Assembly: GCA_965214915.1 (NCBI GenBank)
Contig: CBDCCP010000001.1
Location: 1,922,001 to 1,986,000, forward strand
Reading direction: 5' to 3'
Length of the DNA stretch: 64,000 bases
From: CATQHP01 sp965214915
Lineage (GTDB): Bacteria > Acidobacteriota > Terriglobia > Bryobacterales > UBA6623
Part shown: positions 1 through 9,760 of the stretch, piece after piece
Layout of the letters: every line of letters starts with the position of its first letter
Position numbering within the stretch: the first letter of the stretch is position 1
Made by a program: the position numbers and the translations under genes
The notes under the pieces: generated by a model
Databases searched by the model: none
Told to the model about the DNA's origin: nothing
The model's input: the letters and a program-made list of their open reading frames with translations, nothing else

Positions 1-1092
1 CGGCCGGCCGCGCGAGACCGTAATGTAGCCGAGCCGGTCGAAATACCGGCGGTGGCCGAACTCGTCGGGCTCCGCCTGCCGCACCACGCGCACCGGCGCC
101 TGATCGTAGCGCCGGTAGAGGATGACCGCGCTGACGAAATGCGTGTCGAGGGTCAACTGAAACCGATTGGGCAGAGTGTTGTCGGGGTGGTTGGAGAGAT
201 GATTCATCAAGACGATGAATCCGGGTTTTTCCGGCAGGTTCTCCCATCCTTCGATGCGGTAGTCGGTCATTGCATACAGCCGCTCGAATTCCGCGCAGCA
301 CTTGCGTCGAATTTCCTCCGGCGGTTCGCCCGCGGGCGCTTCGGCAACCGTGTCGTAGATTCGCTGCAATTGCCGAAACGCCTCTCCCTCGCGCCGCGCC
401 TCGACCAAGCCGCCTAATAGCCGCCGGGCCAGGCGCTGCTCCATATCGCTGCCGATTTTCGCCAAGCGCTCGAGAATTTCGAACGCATCGGCCGCCGTCA
501 GCCGCGCTTCGAGATAGTACGGAACCTTGTGCAAAGGCGAGTTCATGCTCAAACCCGATGCGTGTTCGGCGATGGCCGCGCGGACGCGCCGCGCATCCGC
601 CGAACCCCGCCGGCGGGCAAGCTGCTGGCGGCTGGCGCCGATGCGGTCGCCTAACGCCCACATAATTCGTTTCAGAAACCGCCAGCCGAACTCCGGCCGG
701 CGCTCGCAGTACTCTTCGACGAACTCGCGCTCGAACGCCAGCAGGCGCGAAGTCTCGCAGGCCTCCGCGCTGGCTCTGTAGAGGTTGGGTTCGACCATTG
801 CCGACCAGCCGATCAATACGCCGGGCCGGTTGATGGTATGGATCGCGATCTGCGCGCGCGCGCCGCCGACTACGGGGTCCATTTCCACCGGATCGACCGG
901 CGCCAGGAAAGAGAGCGCGATCGTGCCGCGCTCGATCACGTAAAACCGGTCCGCCAAGCGGCCCTCTTCGATGATCCGATCGCCTTTGTTGAAACTCAGA
1001 CGAACGGCGTTCCGCGACAGCGCATACAGGTCTTCGTCTTCGAAAACACTGAAAAATTCGGATTCGCGAAGCAAGTCGACGGGGGTATTCAT
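1..1092 (-). CDS. cNMP-binding domain / PlsC-type acyltransferase fusion (3' end cut by window edge)
   Basis: Reading the minus strand from ATG at 1092 gives 364 codons without a stop, running off the left edge. Residues about 10-130 look like a Crp-type cyclic-nucleotide-binding fold, with the phrase FNKGDRIIEEG followed by RFYVIERG as in cNMP beta-rolls. Residues about 280-364 look like the start of a glycerol-phosphate acyltransferase (PlsC/LPLAT) domain, with the candidate catalytic box NHLSNHPDN, an NHx4D-type motif. No helix-turn-helix of a Crp regulator is seen between them. Inference: a membrane-associated acyltransferase gated by a small ligand. The substrate is unknown and the C-terminal half is outside the window. 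Divergent from the esterase-like gene on the right. Confidence 0.72.
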   Translation of the reverse strand, partial: MNTPVDLLRESEFFSVFEDEDLYALSRNAVRLSFNKGDRIIEEGRLADRFYVIERGTIALSFLAPVDPVEMDPVVGGARAQIAIHTINRPGVLIGWSAMVEPNLYRASAEACETSRLLAFEREFVEEYCERRPEFGWRFLKRIMWALGDRIGASRQQLARRRGSADARRVRAAIAEHASGLSMNSPLHKVPYYLEARLTAADAFEILERLAKIGSDMEQRLARRLLGGLVEARREGEAFRQLQRIYDTVAEAPAGEPPEEIRRKCCAEFERLYAMTDYRIEGWENLPEKPGFIVLMNHLSNHPDNTLPNRFQLTLDTHFVSAVILYRRYDQAPVRVVRQAEPDEFGHRRYFDRLGYITVSRGRP

Positions 1093-1132
1093 GACGCCCT
1101 TCCGAAGAATCGAAAGCCCGAACCGCAGCGGT

Positions 1133-2224
1133 ATGGTAGCATCCGAAATTTACGTTCTCGTGCGCCTATCGGCAGCATCAATAATTTCTTCTTCGGCCGG
1201 CCGGGGCCGGCAGGAGGGGCCTCCCGAAGCGCCCCAACGGAAGGACGTTCTGAACGAGTCGATCCGGCAAACGAGGCCCGCGCTGACGACGCCGGAGGCG
1301 TTTGAATCCTTCTGGAGGCGCACCGTTTGCGAGTTGGACGCCCTTGATCCCGCGGTCGAAAGCGAACCGGACCGGCGCCGGCCTTACCGGCGACTCGAGC
1401 TACGCAACATGCGCTTCCGCTCGTGGGGCGGCGTTCGGGTTGCCGGCTACCGGCTTTTTTGGAAAGACGAGCGCCCGCGCCCGTTGGTCGTTCATGGGCA
1501 TGGTTACAACTCGCGCTGCAGCGTGCAATGGTTGTGGGCGCTGCAAGGCTTGAACGTGGTCGGCGTCGACATCCGCGGTTTCGGCCGCTCTCGCAAGGCC
1601 CTGGAGCGGCGCTCGCCGTGGGGCTTTATGCTGACCGGATTCGAATCGCCCGAAGCCCACGTCCTGCGCGGGGCCGTCTGCGATTACATCCAGGCCGCCC
1701 GCGTCGGGCGCAACTTGGCGCGCGGGCGGACAAGCACGCTGGTGTTCCGCGGCTTCAGTTTCTCGGGAGCCTTGGCGCTCATGGCCCAGGCGGCCGCGCC
1801 GCGCGCCGATCTGCTGGCCATCGGCACGCCCACTTTCGGCTGGCACGACGGCCGCAACGAACTGGTTCAAGCGGGCTCGGCTGTCGAGGTGCGGCGCTTC
1901 CGCGAGAGACAGCCGCGCCATGCCGCGGCCATCCGCCATACGCTGCGCTATTTCGACTCGATGAACTTCGCTCCCATGATTCGCAGCCCGACGCTGTTGG
2001 GCGTCGGCCGGCGCGATATCGTGGTCCCGCCGGCGACCGTTTACGCGATTCGCAATCGGTTCGAGTGTCCGCTGGAAACCATGGAGTTTCCCGTCAGCCA
2101 TACCGACGAGCTGGAAGAGGCCGAATGGGAGCGCTTCGATGCCCGCTGGACGGCGCTGGCCCTCGAAGGCGTCCCGCGGGGCTTCGGCAAGCCGCTGGGC
2201 AACGAGCGGGAGGCGGGCCGTTAA
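1133..2224 (+). CDS. acetyl xylan esterase-like alpha/beta hydrolase (AXE1/CE7 family)
   Basis: An alpha/beta hydrolase resembling the AXE1/cephalosporin-C deacetylase family. The N-terminal TTPEAFESFWRRTV resembles the family's 'tPedFdaFW' opening. The nucleophile elbow is GFSFSG. The acid is in GRRDIVVPPATVYA, the equivalent of the family 'GLxDxvcPP' motif, and the late EFPVSHTDE supplies the histidine. Expected reaction: removal of acetyl groups from carbohydrate or related esters. The start is uncertain: ATG at 1133 lies only 40 bases from the divergent gene, homology begins near 1265, and an AGGAGG at 1212 has no ATG or GTG close behind it in this frame. No clear signal peptide is seen. 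The stop overlaps the convergent RND gene by 4 bases. Confidence 0.75.
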   Translation: MVASEIYVLVRLSAASIISSSAGRGRQEGPPEAPQRKDVLNESIRQTRPALTTPEAFESFWRRTVCELDALDPAVESEPDRRRPYRRLELRNMRFRSWGGVRVAGYRLFWKDERPRPLVVHGHGYNSRCSVQWLWALQGLNVVGVDIRGFGRSRKALERRSPWGFMLTGFESPEAHVLRGAVCDYIQAARVGRNLARGRTSTLVFRGFSFSGALALMAQAAAPRADLLAIGTPTFGWHDGRNELVQAGSAVEVRRFRERQPRHAAAIRHTLRYFDSMNFAPMIRSPTLLGVGRRDIVVPPATVYAIRNRFECPLETMEFPVSHTDELEEAEWERFDARWTALALEGVPRGFGKPLGNEREAGR

Positions 2225-5200
2225 TCCCCCTCGACCGGCTGGAACTCGCCGAGCACGTTCTCGCGACGGCGCGCGGCGCGCTCCGTAAGCTCTTCCAAGG
2301 TGGCGTAAACCACAGGAATAAAGATCAACGTAATCAGCGTCGAGGTCAGCAGCCCGCCGATCACGACTCGAGCCATAGGCACCTGCAGCTCCGAGCCCTC
2401 GCCGATTCCCAGCGCCATTGGCGTCAAGCCCAGCACGGTGGTCACGGTGGTCATCAGGATCGGCCGCAAGCGGCGCTCGCCGGCGGTCGATACGGCTTCG
2501 CGGATGCCGAAACCGTGGTCGCGGCGCAACTGGTTGGTGTAGTCGATCAGCACGATCGCATTGTTGACCACGATGCCGACCAGCACGATGACCCCCAGGA
2601 AGCCTTGCATATTGAAGGTTGTGCCGGTGATGACCAATATGGTGACCACGCCGACCGCGGCCAACGGGATCGAGAACAGGATGATGAACGGATCCCGCAG
2701 GGATTCGAACTGGGCGGCCATCACCATGTAAACCAGAATCAGCGCGAGGATGGCCGCAAACAGCAAATCGTTGAACGCTTCCTGCTGGTCTTCCCATTCG
2801 CCGCCGAACTGGAATTCGTAGCCGTCGGGGCGGTTGATTTTGGCGAGCTCGACTTCCAGGTCTTTGATGATGCTCCCCAAGTCGCGGTCGGCGATCGTCC
2901 CGGAAACGTATACGATCCGCTCCTGGTCGACGCGACTGATCTCGACGGGGCCTTCCTGCCGCTGCAGCCGGACCACGTCCTCGGCATGAATCAACTCACC
3001 GCGCGGCGTGCGCAACGGGATGCGCCCGACCTGCGAGAGCTCGAGGCGGTCTTCCTCGCGCAGGCGAACGACGATGTCGTATTCGTCGCCTTCTTCCCGA
3101 TAGAAAGACGAGCGGCGTCCGCCGACGGCCGTCTCCAACGTATCCGCGACCTCGGCGACCGACATGCCGACGCTCGCGGCCTTCAAGCGGTCGACGCGCA
3201 CCAGCATTTCCGGCGTCCCCGGCCGGCGGCTGACTTCGGCTTCGGCTACTCCGGGCACGCCGAGCATGGCGTCCCGCGCTTGCAGCGCCAGGTTTTGCGT
3301 AGTTTCCGGGGAGTAGCCGCGGATGGCGACCTGCAGCCTGTCGCCTCCTCCGCTGCCGCCGCCCCGGCGCCGCCCGAAGCTGCCGCCCGAGATGCGGGTG
3401 CGAACCTGAACGCCCGGCGCGATGCCGGTCAAAAGGGGGCGGAGCTCGTTGGTGATCTCGCGAGCATTGCGGTCGCGCTTGGATTGATCGGACAGCGTGA
3501 TGCGCAGTTCGCCGATGTGCGTAGCGATCGAGCGGAACGGGCTGTCGCTGCCCGCTTCGGTCATGATGTACTCGGCTTCGGGCACGCGCTCGGTCACCAG
3601 CGCTTCCATCTTGTCGATGATTTCCTTGGTTACGTCGGCGCGCGTTCCGGACTCGAGCTCGACATTCACGCGGATCTGCCCGTCGTCCACCTGTGGCTCG
3701 AGCTCTACGCCGACGTATTCGGAAAGCCAAACCGAGCCGCCGAACAGGCCGGCGGCTGCGGCCGTGACCAGCAGGCGGTTGCCCAGCGCCCAATGGATGC
3801 CGCGGCCGTACGATTCCGAGAGCGACGTCATGGCCTTTTCCAGCGGATTGAAGATGCGCAAACCGCTTTGGCCGCTGCCCAGATACCTGGAGCAGAGCGC
3901 CGGCACCACCGTCAGGCCGACCACCAGCGAGCACAGCAGCGCGAACGACACCACGTAAGCCAACTGCTTGAAGGTTTGCGCCGAGTATCCGCCCATGAAC
4001 AGCACGGGGACGAACACGGCGATCGTGGTGAATGTCGAGGCCGTGATGGCCATCGCCACCTCTTTGCTGCCGATCAGGGCCGCTTCCTTCGGTTTCTTGC
4101 CCTGCTCCCGGTGCCGGTAGATGTTCTCGAGCACGACGATCGCGTTGTCGACCAGCATGCCGACGCCCAACGCCAATCCGCCGAACGAGACCGTGTTCAA
4201 CGTGAAGCCGTTGAAGTACATCAAAGAGAATGTCGAGATCACCGAAATCGGGATCGCCACGCCGATGATCATCGTGCTCGAAAGGCTGCGCAGGAAGAAC
4301 AGCAGGACCATCACCGCCAACACCGCGCCCACCCCGGCGGCGCCCTTGACGTTGTTGATCGCGGAGTTGATGAAGTCCGCCGTGTCCATCGTCTTTTCGA
4401 TCTTGATTTGCGGGTAGTCCTTATGGAGTGTGTCCACTTCGTCCCAGACCGCCTGGGAGATCTTGACCGTGTTCGAGCCGGATTGCTTGAAGAGAATCAG
4501 GCGCAGCGCCGGCTTGCCGTTGACGCCGACATAGTGCCGGATGTCTTCGTGGGAGTCTTCCACTTCGGCGACATCGCGCACATAGACCGGCACGCCGTCC
4601 CGCGAGGTCAACGAGACATTCAAAATCTGGTTGACCGAGTCGAACTCGCCGCTGGTGCGCAGCAGTACGTCGAAGCGGCCTTCCCTGACCGGTCCGACCG
4701 GACGATTCATGTTTTCCTGCCGGATCGTATTCACGACCTGCGCGACGGAGAGATTCAGGGCGCGCAGCTTTTCGAGGTTCAGATCGACGTGAATTTCGCG
4801 GCGCAGACCGCCGCCGACGCGCACTTGGCCCACGCCCTTGACGCGCTCCAGCCGGTACAGAATCGATTTTTCGACGAATGAGCGCAACTCCTTGGCGTCC
4901 ATCTCGGCGGAGGCCAGCGTGACGAACATGATCGGGAATTGGGTGACGTCGAATTTGAAGATCGTGGGCGGATCGACATCGTCCGGCAGCGCGCGGCGAC
5001 CGCGGTCCAGGCGCGAGCGAACCTCGTCGGCGGCAACTTCGATATCCGTTCCGTAGGCGAATTCCACGCGCACCGAGGAGCGGCCTTCGCTCGACGTGGA
5101 GCTGACCCGTTCGACGCCGGGCGCCGAAGAGACGATCTGCTCCATCGGGCGGCTGATCAGCGTTTCGATTTCTTCGGGGGCCACGCCCTCGTAGTCGGTG

Positions 5201-5343
5201 GTGATGCTCAGCGTCGGCGAATCGATCTCGGGCATCAGATCGACCGGGATCTCGACGAACGAGATCGCCCCGAGCAGCAGACAGATCATGACGGCCATCA
5301 GCACCGTCACCGGACGTTTGATCGAAAATTCAGGAAGACTCAC
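2221..5343 (-). CDS. RND-family efflux pump inner-membrane subunit (HAE1/AcrB type), second copy
   Basis: About 1,040 residues, the usual length for an RND transporter of the hydrophobe/amphiphile efflux family. The N-terminus LPEFSIKRPVTVLMAVMI is the typical first transmembrane helix. TM4 carries VGMLVDNAIVVLENIYRHRE and the distal half carries GIVVNNAIVLIDYTN. The first has the Asp407-type acid followed by Asn, and the second has Asn where AcrB has Lys940. The start is GTG at 5343 because GGAGGT lies 8 bases upstream; an earlier ATG would give an untypical N-terminus. It ends an operon holding one adaptor, another RND pump and a DUF3500 protein. No outer-membrane TolC-like gene is in the window. 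It is likely to export hydrophobic compounds by proton exchange, alone or as a mixed trimer with the paralogue at 6553-9675. Confidence 0.95.
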   Translation of the reverse strand: MSLPEFSIKRPVTVLMAVMICLLLGAISFVEIPVDLMPEIDSPTLSITTDYEGVAPEEIETLISRPMEQIVSSAPGVERVSSTSSEGRSSVRVEFAYGTDIEVAADEVRSRLDRGRRALPDDVDPPTIFKFDVTQFPIMFVTLASAEMDAKELRSFVEKSILYRLERVKGVGQVRVGGGLRREIHVDLNLEKLRALNLSVAQVVNTIRQENMNRPVGPVREGRFDVLLRTSGEFDSVNQILNVSLTSRDGVPVYVRDVAEVEDSHEDIRHYVGVNGKPALRLILFKQSGSNTVKISQAVWDEVDTLHKDYPQIKIEKTMDTADFINSAINNVKGAAGVGAVLAVMVLLFFLRSLSSTMIIGVAIPISVISTFSLMYFNGFTLNTVSFGGLALGVGMLVDNAIVVLENIYRHREQGKKPKEAALIGSKEVAMAITASTFTTIAVFVPVLFMGGYSAQTFKQLAYVVSFALLCSLVVGLTVVPALCSRYLGSGQSGLRIFNPLEKAMTSLSESYGRGIHWALGNRLLVTAAAAGLFGGSVWLSEYVGVELEPQVDDGQIRVNVELESGTRADVTKEIIDKMEALVTERVPEAEYIMTEAGSDSPFRSIATHIGELRITLSDQSKRDRNAREITNELRPLLTGIAPGVQVRTRISGGSFGRRRGGGSGGGDRLQVAIRGYSPETTQNLALQARDAMLGVPGVAEAEVSRRPGTPEMLVRVDRLKAASVGMSVAEVADTLETAVGGRRSSFYREEGDEYDIVVRLREEDRLELSQVGRIPLRTPRGELIHAEDVVRLQRQEGPVEISRVDQERIVYVSGTIADRDLGSIIKDLEVELAKINRPDGYEFQFGGEWEDQQEAFNDLLFAAILALILVYMVMAAQFESLRDPFIILFSIPLAAVGVVTILVITGTTFNMQGFLGVIVLVGIVVNNAIVLIDYTNQLRRDHGFGIREAVSTAGERRLRPILMTTVTTVLGLTPMALGIGEGSELQVPMARVVIGGLLTSTLITLIFIPVVYATLEELTERAARRRENVLGEFQPVEGD

Positions 5344-5374
5344 GATTGCGCACCTCCACCTTCCATTAGGGCGC

Positions 5375-5409
5375 AACTTCGCGGCGGGATGGTTACTCCG
5401 CGAAAAGTT
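5375..5409 (-). other. intercistronic inverted repeat
   Basis: AACTTCGCGG is mirrored by CCGCGAAAAGTT across a 13-base loop, between the DUF3500 stop and the downstream RND start on the minus strand. There is no T-run, so it is more likely an mRNA-stabilising or attenuating hairpin than a terminator. It could also be fortuitous. Confidence 0.3.
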
Positions 5410-5412
5410 AAA

Positions 5413-6435
5413 TCAACCGCGGCGGAAACGCCCTCGCCGACGGAAACCGCGGCGCTCGCCGGATGTTTCCGGCGGCTGCCAACCGGCTTCCCGCTGGATG
5501 TTGACGTAAGTATGCACGTGCGGCGCACCGCGGAAGTGCCACACCATGTTGGGGCTTTCGAGCTCCCAAACGTCCCACACGCCGTCGTTGCCCAGGTCCT
5601 GCGCTTTGGAAAACGACATTTCGAGGCTCTCGACTCCGCCGGTTTCCCGAATCAATTTCATCGCTTCCAGGCGGTCCTGCTCGCGGAAGGGCAACAGCAG
5701 GTCTTCGAGCACCTTGTCAACCAGCTCGCGCTGATCGCGGCTCATGTCGGCGACCGGCAGGCCGAGGATCTCGTCGGCGTCGGTGCGCAGGGCGACAGTT
5801 CCCGTGCCCGTTTCGCGCCGCAGGCGGTCGCGCAGCGCCGTTTCCCGCTGCTTGCCGTCCAGGGCCTGAAAAACCTCGTTGGCGCGCAGCGCCTGGAACC
5901 AGTACACGTTGCCGGGATGCGTCGGCAATTCGAAAAAACGTTGGCCTTCGTGACCGTAGAAAATCGGCCCGCCGAACGCGGCGCCCTGCACCGAGTCGCC
6001 GTCGCAGCGCGCGGTCATGTGGCGGCCGGTAACGACGAACTCGAATTTACCGCTGCCGGGCTCGCCGAACAAGCCGACGGAGTATCCCTCGAGCCCGCCG
6101 GCATCGTCGCGCAAGTGCTGCGCGAGCGGCTTGTGGAACTCGGGATTGTGCATCCCGAAGAAAATGTCCTGGATCAGCGCCTGTTGATCGCGGTTGAAAA
6201 ACTGTCCGATGCGGGCGGAAGAAACATGCCAGTTGTTCTCGACGCGCGAGCGCAGGGGATCGTCGAAGTCGAAGTGCATGACGCGCTTCTGGTCTTCGCT
6301 CAGAGTCGTGTAGAACTGCGCGACGAGGGTTTCCGAGGTCGGTGCGGTCTCCTTGGCTGCGCCGGCGGCAAGCCCCGCGGCGCCCAACGCCGAAGTGCGC
6401 AGAAATTGGCGGCGGCCCATGTTCCGATCGGTCAT
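5413..6435 (-). CDS. DUF3500 family exported protein
   Basis: A 340-residue protein of the DUF3500 family (function unknown). A Tat signal is visible: GRRQFLRTSALGAAGLAAGA. The body has the family pattern of an early SEDQKRVMHFDFDDPLRSRVENN-type segment, a central EFVVTGRHMTARCDGD, and a C-terminal VWHFRGAPHVHTYVNI. The tail is rich in Arg/Gly. Start ATG at 6435 is supported by AAAGGAGG 5 bases upstream; an upstream in-frame ATG lacks this site. It lies between two RND pump genes on the same strand (gaps 69 and 117 bases), so it is probably co-transcribed. Why an exported DUF3500 protein sits inside an efflux operon is not explained by known members. Confidence 0.85.
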   Translation of the reverse strand: MTDRNMGRRQFLRTSALGAAGLAAGAAKETAPTSETLVAQFYTTLSEDQKRVMHFDFDDPLRSRVENNWHVSSARIGQFFNRDQQALIQDIFFGMHNPEFHKPLAQHLRDDAGGLEGYSVGLFGEPGSGKFEFVVTGRHMTARCDGDSVQGAAFGGPIFYGHEGQRFFELPTHPGNVYWFQALRANEVFQALDGKQRETALRDRLRRETGTGTVALRTDADEILGLPVADMSRDQRELVDKVLEDLLLPFREQDRLEAMKLIRETGGVESLEMSFSKAQDLGNDGVWDVWELESPNMVWHFRGAPHVHTYVNIQREAGWQPPETSGERRGFRRRGRFRRG

Positions 6436-6552
6436 CGTTTCCTCCTTTATGAGTAAGGACGTTCGGCGCTTCGGCGGGTTACGACGCCCGCCCGAGGCCG
6501 GAAGCAATTAACAATTGTCAATCCGCGGGAGCGCTGCCGGCTCTGTTGCGTC

Positions 6553-9500
6553 CTAATCGCCCGCGGCGGGTTCGAACGGCTCTACCGCCGGTTTCCGTTC
6601 CCGCGCCCTTTCGGCCCGTTCTTCGAGGCCGGTGTAGATCACCGGAATGAAAATCAAGGTGATCAGCGTGGAAGTCAGCAGGCCGCCGATCACCACCCGC
6701 GCCATCGGCGCTTGCAACTCGGCGCCTTCTCCCAAGCCGAGCGCCATCGGTCCGAGCCCCAGCACGGTCGTGATTGTGGTCATCAAAATGGGACGCAAAC
6801 GCCGCCTGCCCGCCGTCACAACCGCCCGGCGCAGGTTGATCTTGTGCGCGCGCCGCAAGAGATTGGTGTAATCGATCAGCACGATCGCGTTGTTGACGAC
6901 GATGCCGACCAGGACGATGATCCCCAGGAACGCCTGTTGGTTGAAGGTGGTTTCGGTAATCAGCAGCACCAATACGACGCCGATCGCGGCCAGCGGCACC
7001 GAGAACAGAATCAAAAACGGATCCCGCAGCGATTCGAACTGCGAAGCCATGACCATATAAACCAGAACCAGCGCCAGAATGGCGGCGAACAGCAAATCGC
7101 GGAAAGCTTCCTGCTGCTCTTCGTATTCGCCGCCGAACTCGATCGAAAACCCCTCCGGCAGCGGGATGCCGCCGAGCGCGTCGTCGAGGTCGCCGATCAC
7201 GCTGCCAAGATCGCGGTCCGTGACCGCGCCGGTGACGTAGAGGCGGCGCTCCGCATCGACGCGGCTGATGAACGTGGGGCCTTCCTGCCTGCGCAGCTCG
7301 ACCACGCTTTCGGCCGGAATCGTGCGTCCCGCGGGCGTCGTGAGCGGCACCTGCCCGACGGCCTGCAGATTCAAGCGGTCTTCCTCGCGGAGCCGGACCA
7401 GAATGTTGAATTCGTCGCCGCCCTGGCGGTACATCGAACTGCGCGTGCCGCCGATCGCGGTTTCGAGGGTCGTGGCGATGTCCGAGACGTTGAGGCCCAT
7501 GTTGGCCGCCTTCATGCGGTCGACTTCGACCAGCATTTCAGGCATTCCGGGGCGCTGGCTGATCTGCGCCTCGGCCACGCCGGGGACGGTGGACATCCTT
7601 TCGCGGATGGTCTCTGCCAACTGCGCCGCGGTTTCGATGTTGTGCCCGCGGATTTCGACCGACAGGCGGTCGCCGTCGTCGTTGCCGCCGCGGCCGCGGC
7701 GGAACATCCCGCTCGATACGCGCGTGCGCACCAACATTCCGGGTTGGACCTGCAGCAGGGGGCGCAGCTCGTTGGCGATATCCTTCGCGCTGCGGGCGCG
7801 TTGGTCCTGCGGAACGAGATTGAAGCGCAATTCTCCCCGATTGGCGCCGACGCCGGAGCCGCTCGACGTGCCCCCGGAGTTCACCATCGAGGTGGCGATC
7901 TCGGGGGCGTAGTCGGTCGCGATGCGCCACAACTGCTGCATCACGCTGTCGGTGACCTCGACGCGCGTGCCGGGCTCGAGCTCGACGTTGACGCGAATCT
8001 CGCCCTCGTCCACCTCGGGCTGGAGCTCGACGCCGATCAGCGGAATCAGGTACATCGAGCCGGCAAACAGCAAGGCCGCGCAGAGCGTTACCAACGCCTT
8101 GCGGTCGAGCGCCCAAGCGACCATGCGGCCGTAGAATTCGGCGAGCTCGTCCTGGATGTTGCCGGCCCAGCGGGCGAGCCCGGCCAACGCCCCGCTCGCC
8201 TGGCGGCGCCCCATCAATTTCGAGCAAAGCGCGGGCACGACGGTCAGCGCGACGATCAGCGAGCAGAACAAGGCGAAGCTGACGACATAGGCCAACTGTT
8301 TGAAGGTTTGCGCCGTCATGCCGCCGATAAACAACACGGGCACGAACACGGCGACCGTCGTCAGCGTTGACGCCGTAATCGCCATCGCCACTTCCTTGCT
8401 GCCGTCCAGCGACGCTTGATAGACGCCTTTGCCGTCCTCGCGGTGGCGGTAAATGTTCTCCAGAACGACGATGGCGTTATCGACCAGCATGCCGACGCCC
8501 AGCGCCAAGCCGCCGAACGACACTGTGTTCAAGGTGAAGCCGTTGAAGTACATCAGGGCGAACGTCGAAATCACCGAAATCGGGATCGCCGCGCCGATAA
8601 TCAGCGTGCTGGAGACGCTGCGCAGGAAAAACAGCAGCACGATGATCGCCAAGCCGCCGCCCTGTATGGCTGCGCGCTGGACATTCGTGATCGAGGCGCG
8701 GATGAAATCGGCGCTGTCGCGGGTTTTTTCGATGGTGATATTGGGAAACGCCCTGTGGATTTTGTCGACTTCCTTCCACAGCGCCTCGGACACCTTGACC
8801 GTGTTGGCCCCCGACTGCTTATAGACATACAGCCGGACGCCGGGCTGGCCGTCCACGCTGACCAGGTAGTCGGAATCTTCGTGGCTGTCTTCGACGGTCG
8901 CGATGTCGCGGATATGCACCGGAACGCCGTTGCGTGTGGTGATTACGACGTTACGGATTTCATCCAGGCTTTCGAACTCGCCGCGCGTGCGCAGCAGGAC
9001 CTCGAAACGCCCCTCGTCGACCGGGCCGACGGGGCGGTTCATATTCTCCTGCCGCAGAATTTGAACGACACGGGCAATCGAGAGATCGAGCGCGCGCAGC
9101 TTCTTCAGGTTCAAATCGACGTGAATCTCGCGGCGCAAGCCGCCGCGGACGTTGAAGGCGGCGATGCCCGGAGCGCGTTCGAGGCGGTATTGAATCTGCT
9201 TTTCGACGAAGTGGCGCAACTCCTTGGCGTCCATGTCCGCGGCCGATACGGTCATGTACATGATGGGGTACTGCGACGAGTCGTACTTGTACATCGTCGG
9301 CGGCTCCAACTCTTCGGGCAGGTTGCGCCGCGCGCGGTCGAGACGCACGCGCAACTCGTTCGCCGCCTCGTCGACGTCGACGTCGTAATCGAAGCCGACG
9401 CGCACGTAGCACAGGCCCTCGTAAACGGAACTGACGATCTGCTCGACGCCGGGCGCGGCCGAGAACGCTTCCTCGAGCGGCCGCACTACGAGATTTTCCA

Positions 9501-9675
9501 TCTCTTCCGGCGCGACGCCTTCGTACTCCGCCCGCACGCTGATGGTCGGATAGACCGTCTCGGGCATCAGATCTACGGGGATATTGACGAACGCGATCCC
9601 ACCGAGCAGGATGGCGATCAGGCATGTCATCAGGATGGTGACGGGCCGGTGAATCGAAAAGCCGGGTAAATTCAT
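6553..9675 (-). CDS. RND-family efflux pump inner-membrane subunit (HAE1/AcrB type), first copy
   Basis: A 1,040-residue RND transporter starting LPGFSIHRPVTILMTCL, clearly paralogous to the pump at 2221-5343 along its whole length. Visible conserved segments are LGVGMLVDNAIVVLENIYRHRE in TM4, the periplasmic porter domains with NMNRPVGPVDEGRFEVLL, and GIVVNNAIVLIDYTN in the second half. As in the paralogue, the AcrB Lys940 position reads Asn. It lies 85 bases downstream of the adaptor gene, in the same direction. Two unequal pump subunits with one adaptor recall the heteromeric MdtBC arrangement; that comparison is inference. Drug, lipid or metal substrate cannot be told from sequence, although the sequence is HAE1-like rather than CusA-like. 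Confidence 0.95.
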   Translation of the reverse strand: MNLPGFSIHRPVTILMTCLIAILLGGIAFVNIPVDLMPETVYPTISVRAEYEGVAPEEMENLVVRPLEEAFSAAPGVEQIVSSVYEGLCYVRVGFDYDVDVDEAANELRVRLDRARRNLPEELEPPTMYKYDSSQYPIMYMTVSAADMDAKELRHFVEKQIQYRLERAPGIAAFNVRGGLRREIHVDLNLKKLRALDLSIARVVQILRQENMNRPVGPVDEGRFEVLLRTRGEFESLDEIRNVVITTRNGVPVHIRDIATVEDSHEDSDYLVSVDGQPGVRLYVYKQSGANTVKVSEALWKEVDKIHRAFPNITIEKTRDSADFIRASITNVQRAAIQGGGLAIIVLLFFLRSVSSTLIIGAAIPISVISTFALMYFNGFTLNTVSFGGLALGVGMLVDNAIVVLENIYRHREDGKGVYQASLDGSKEVAMAITASTLTTVAVFVPVLFIGGMTAQTFKQLAYVVSFALFCSLIVALTVVPALCSKLMGRRQASGALAGLARWAGNIQDELAEFYGRMVAWALDRKALVTLCAALLFAGSMYLIPLIGVELQPEVDEGEIRVNVELEPGTRVEVTDSVMQQLWRIATDYAPEIATSMVNSGGTSSGSGVGANRGELRFNLVPQDQRARSAKDIANELRPLLQVQPGMLVRTRVSSGMFRRGRGGNDDGDRLSVEIRGHNIETAAQLAETIRERMSTVPGVAEAQISQRPGMPEMLVEVDRMKAANMGLNVSDIATTLETAIGGTRSSMYRQGGDEFNILVRLREEDRLNLQAVGQVPLTTPAGRTIPAESVVELRRQEGPTFISRVDAERRLYVTGAVTDRDLGSVIGDLDDALGGIPLPEGFSIEFGGEYEEQQEAFRDLLFAAILALVLVYMVMASQFESLRDPFLILFSVPLAAIGVVLVLLITETTFNQQAFLGIIVLVGIVVNNAIVLIDYTNLLRRAHKINLRRAVVTAGRRRLRPILMTTITTVLGLGPMALGLGEGAELQAPMARVVIGGLLTSTLITLIFIPVIYTGLEERAERARERKPAVEPFEPAAGD

Positions 9676-9760
9676 TCCCTATGCCGCGCGGATGGAAGCA
9701 CTATAGCATCATCGTTATCGTACCGCCGGCGCGGGTTGGCGCCCGCGCACAGCGGCGCTT

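Noticed and set aside
1423..4881. Long plus-strand open frame of over 1,100 codons opposite the first RND gene
   Set aside because: It is antisense to the alpha/beta hydrolase frame and the RND transporter, has His/Asp/Arg-rich unnatural composition and no motifs; a GC-rich shadow.
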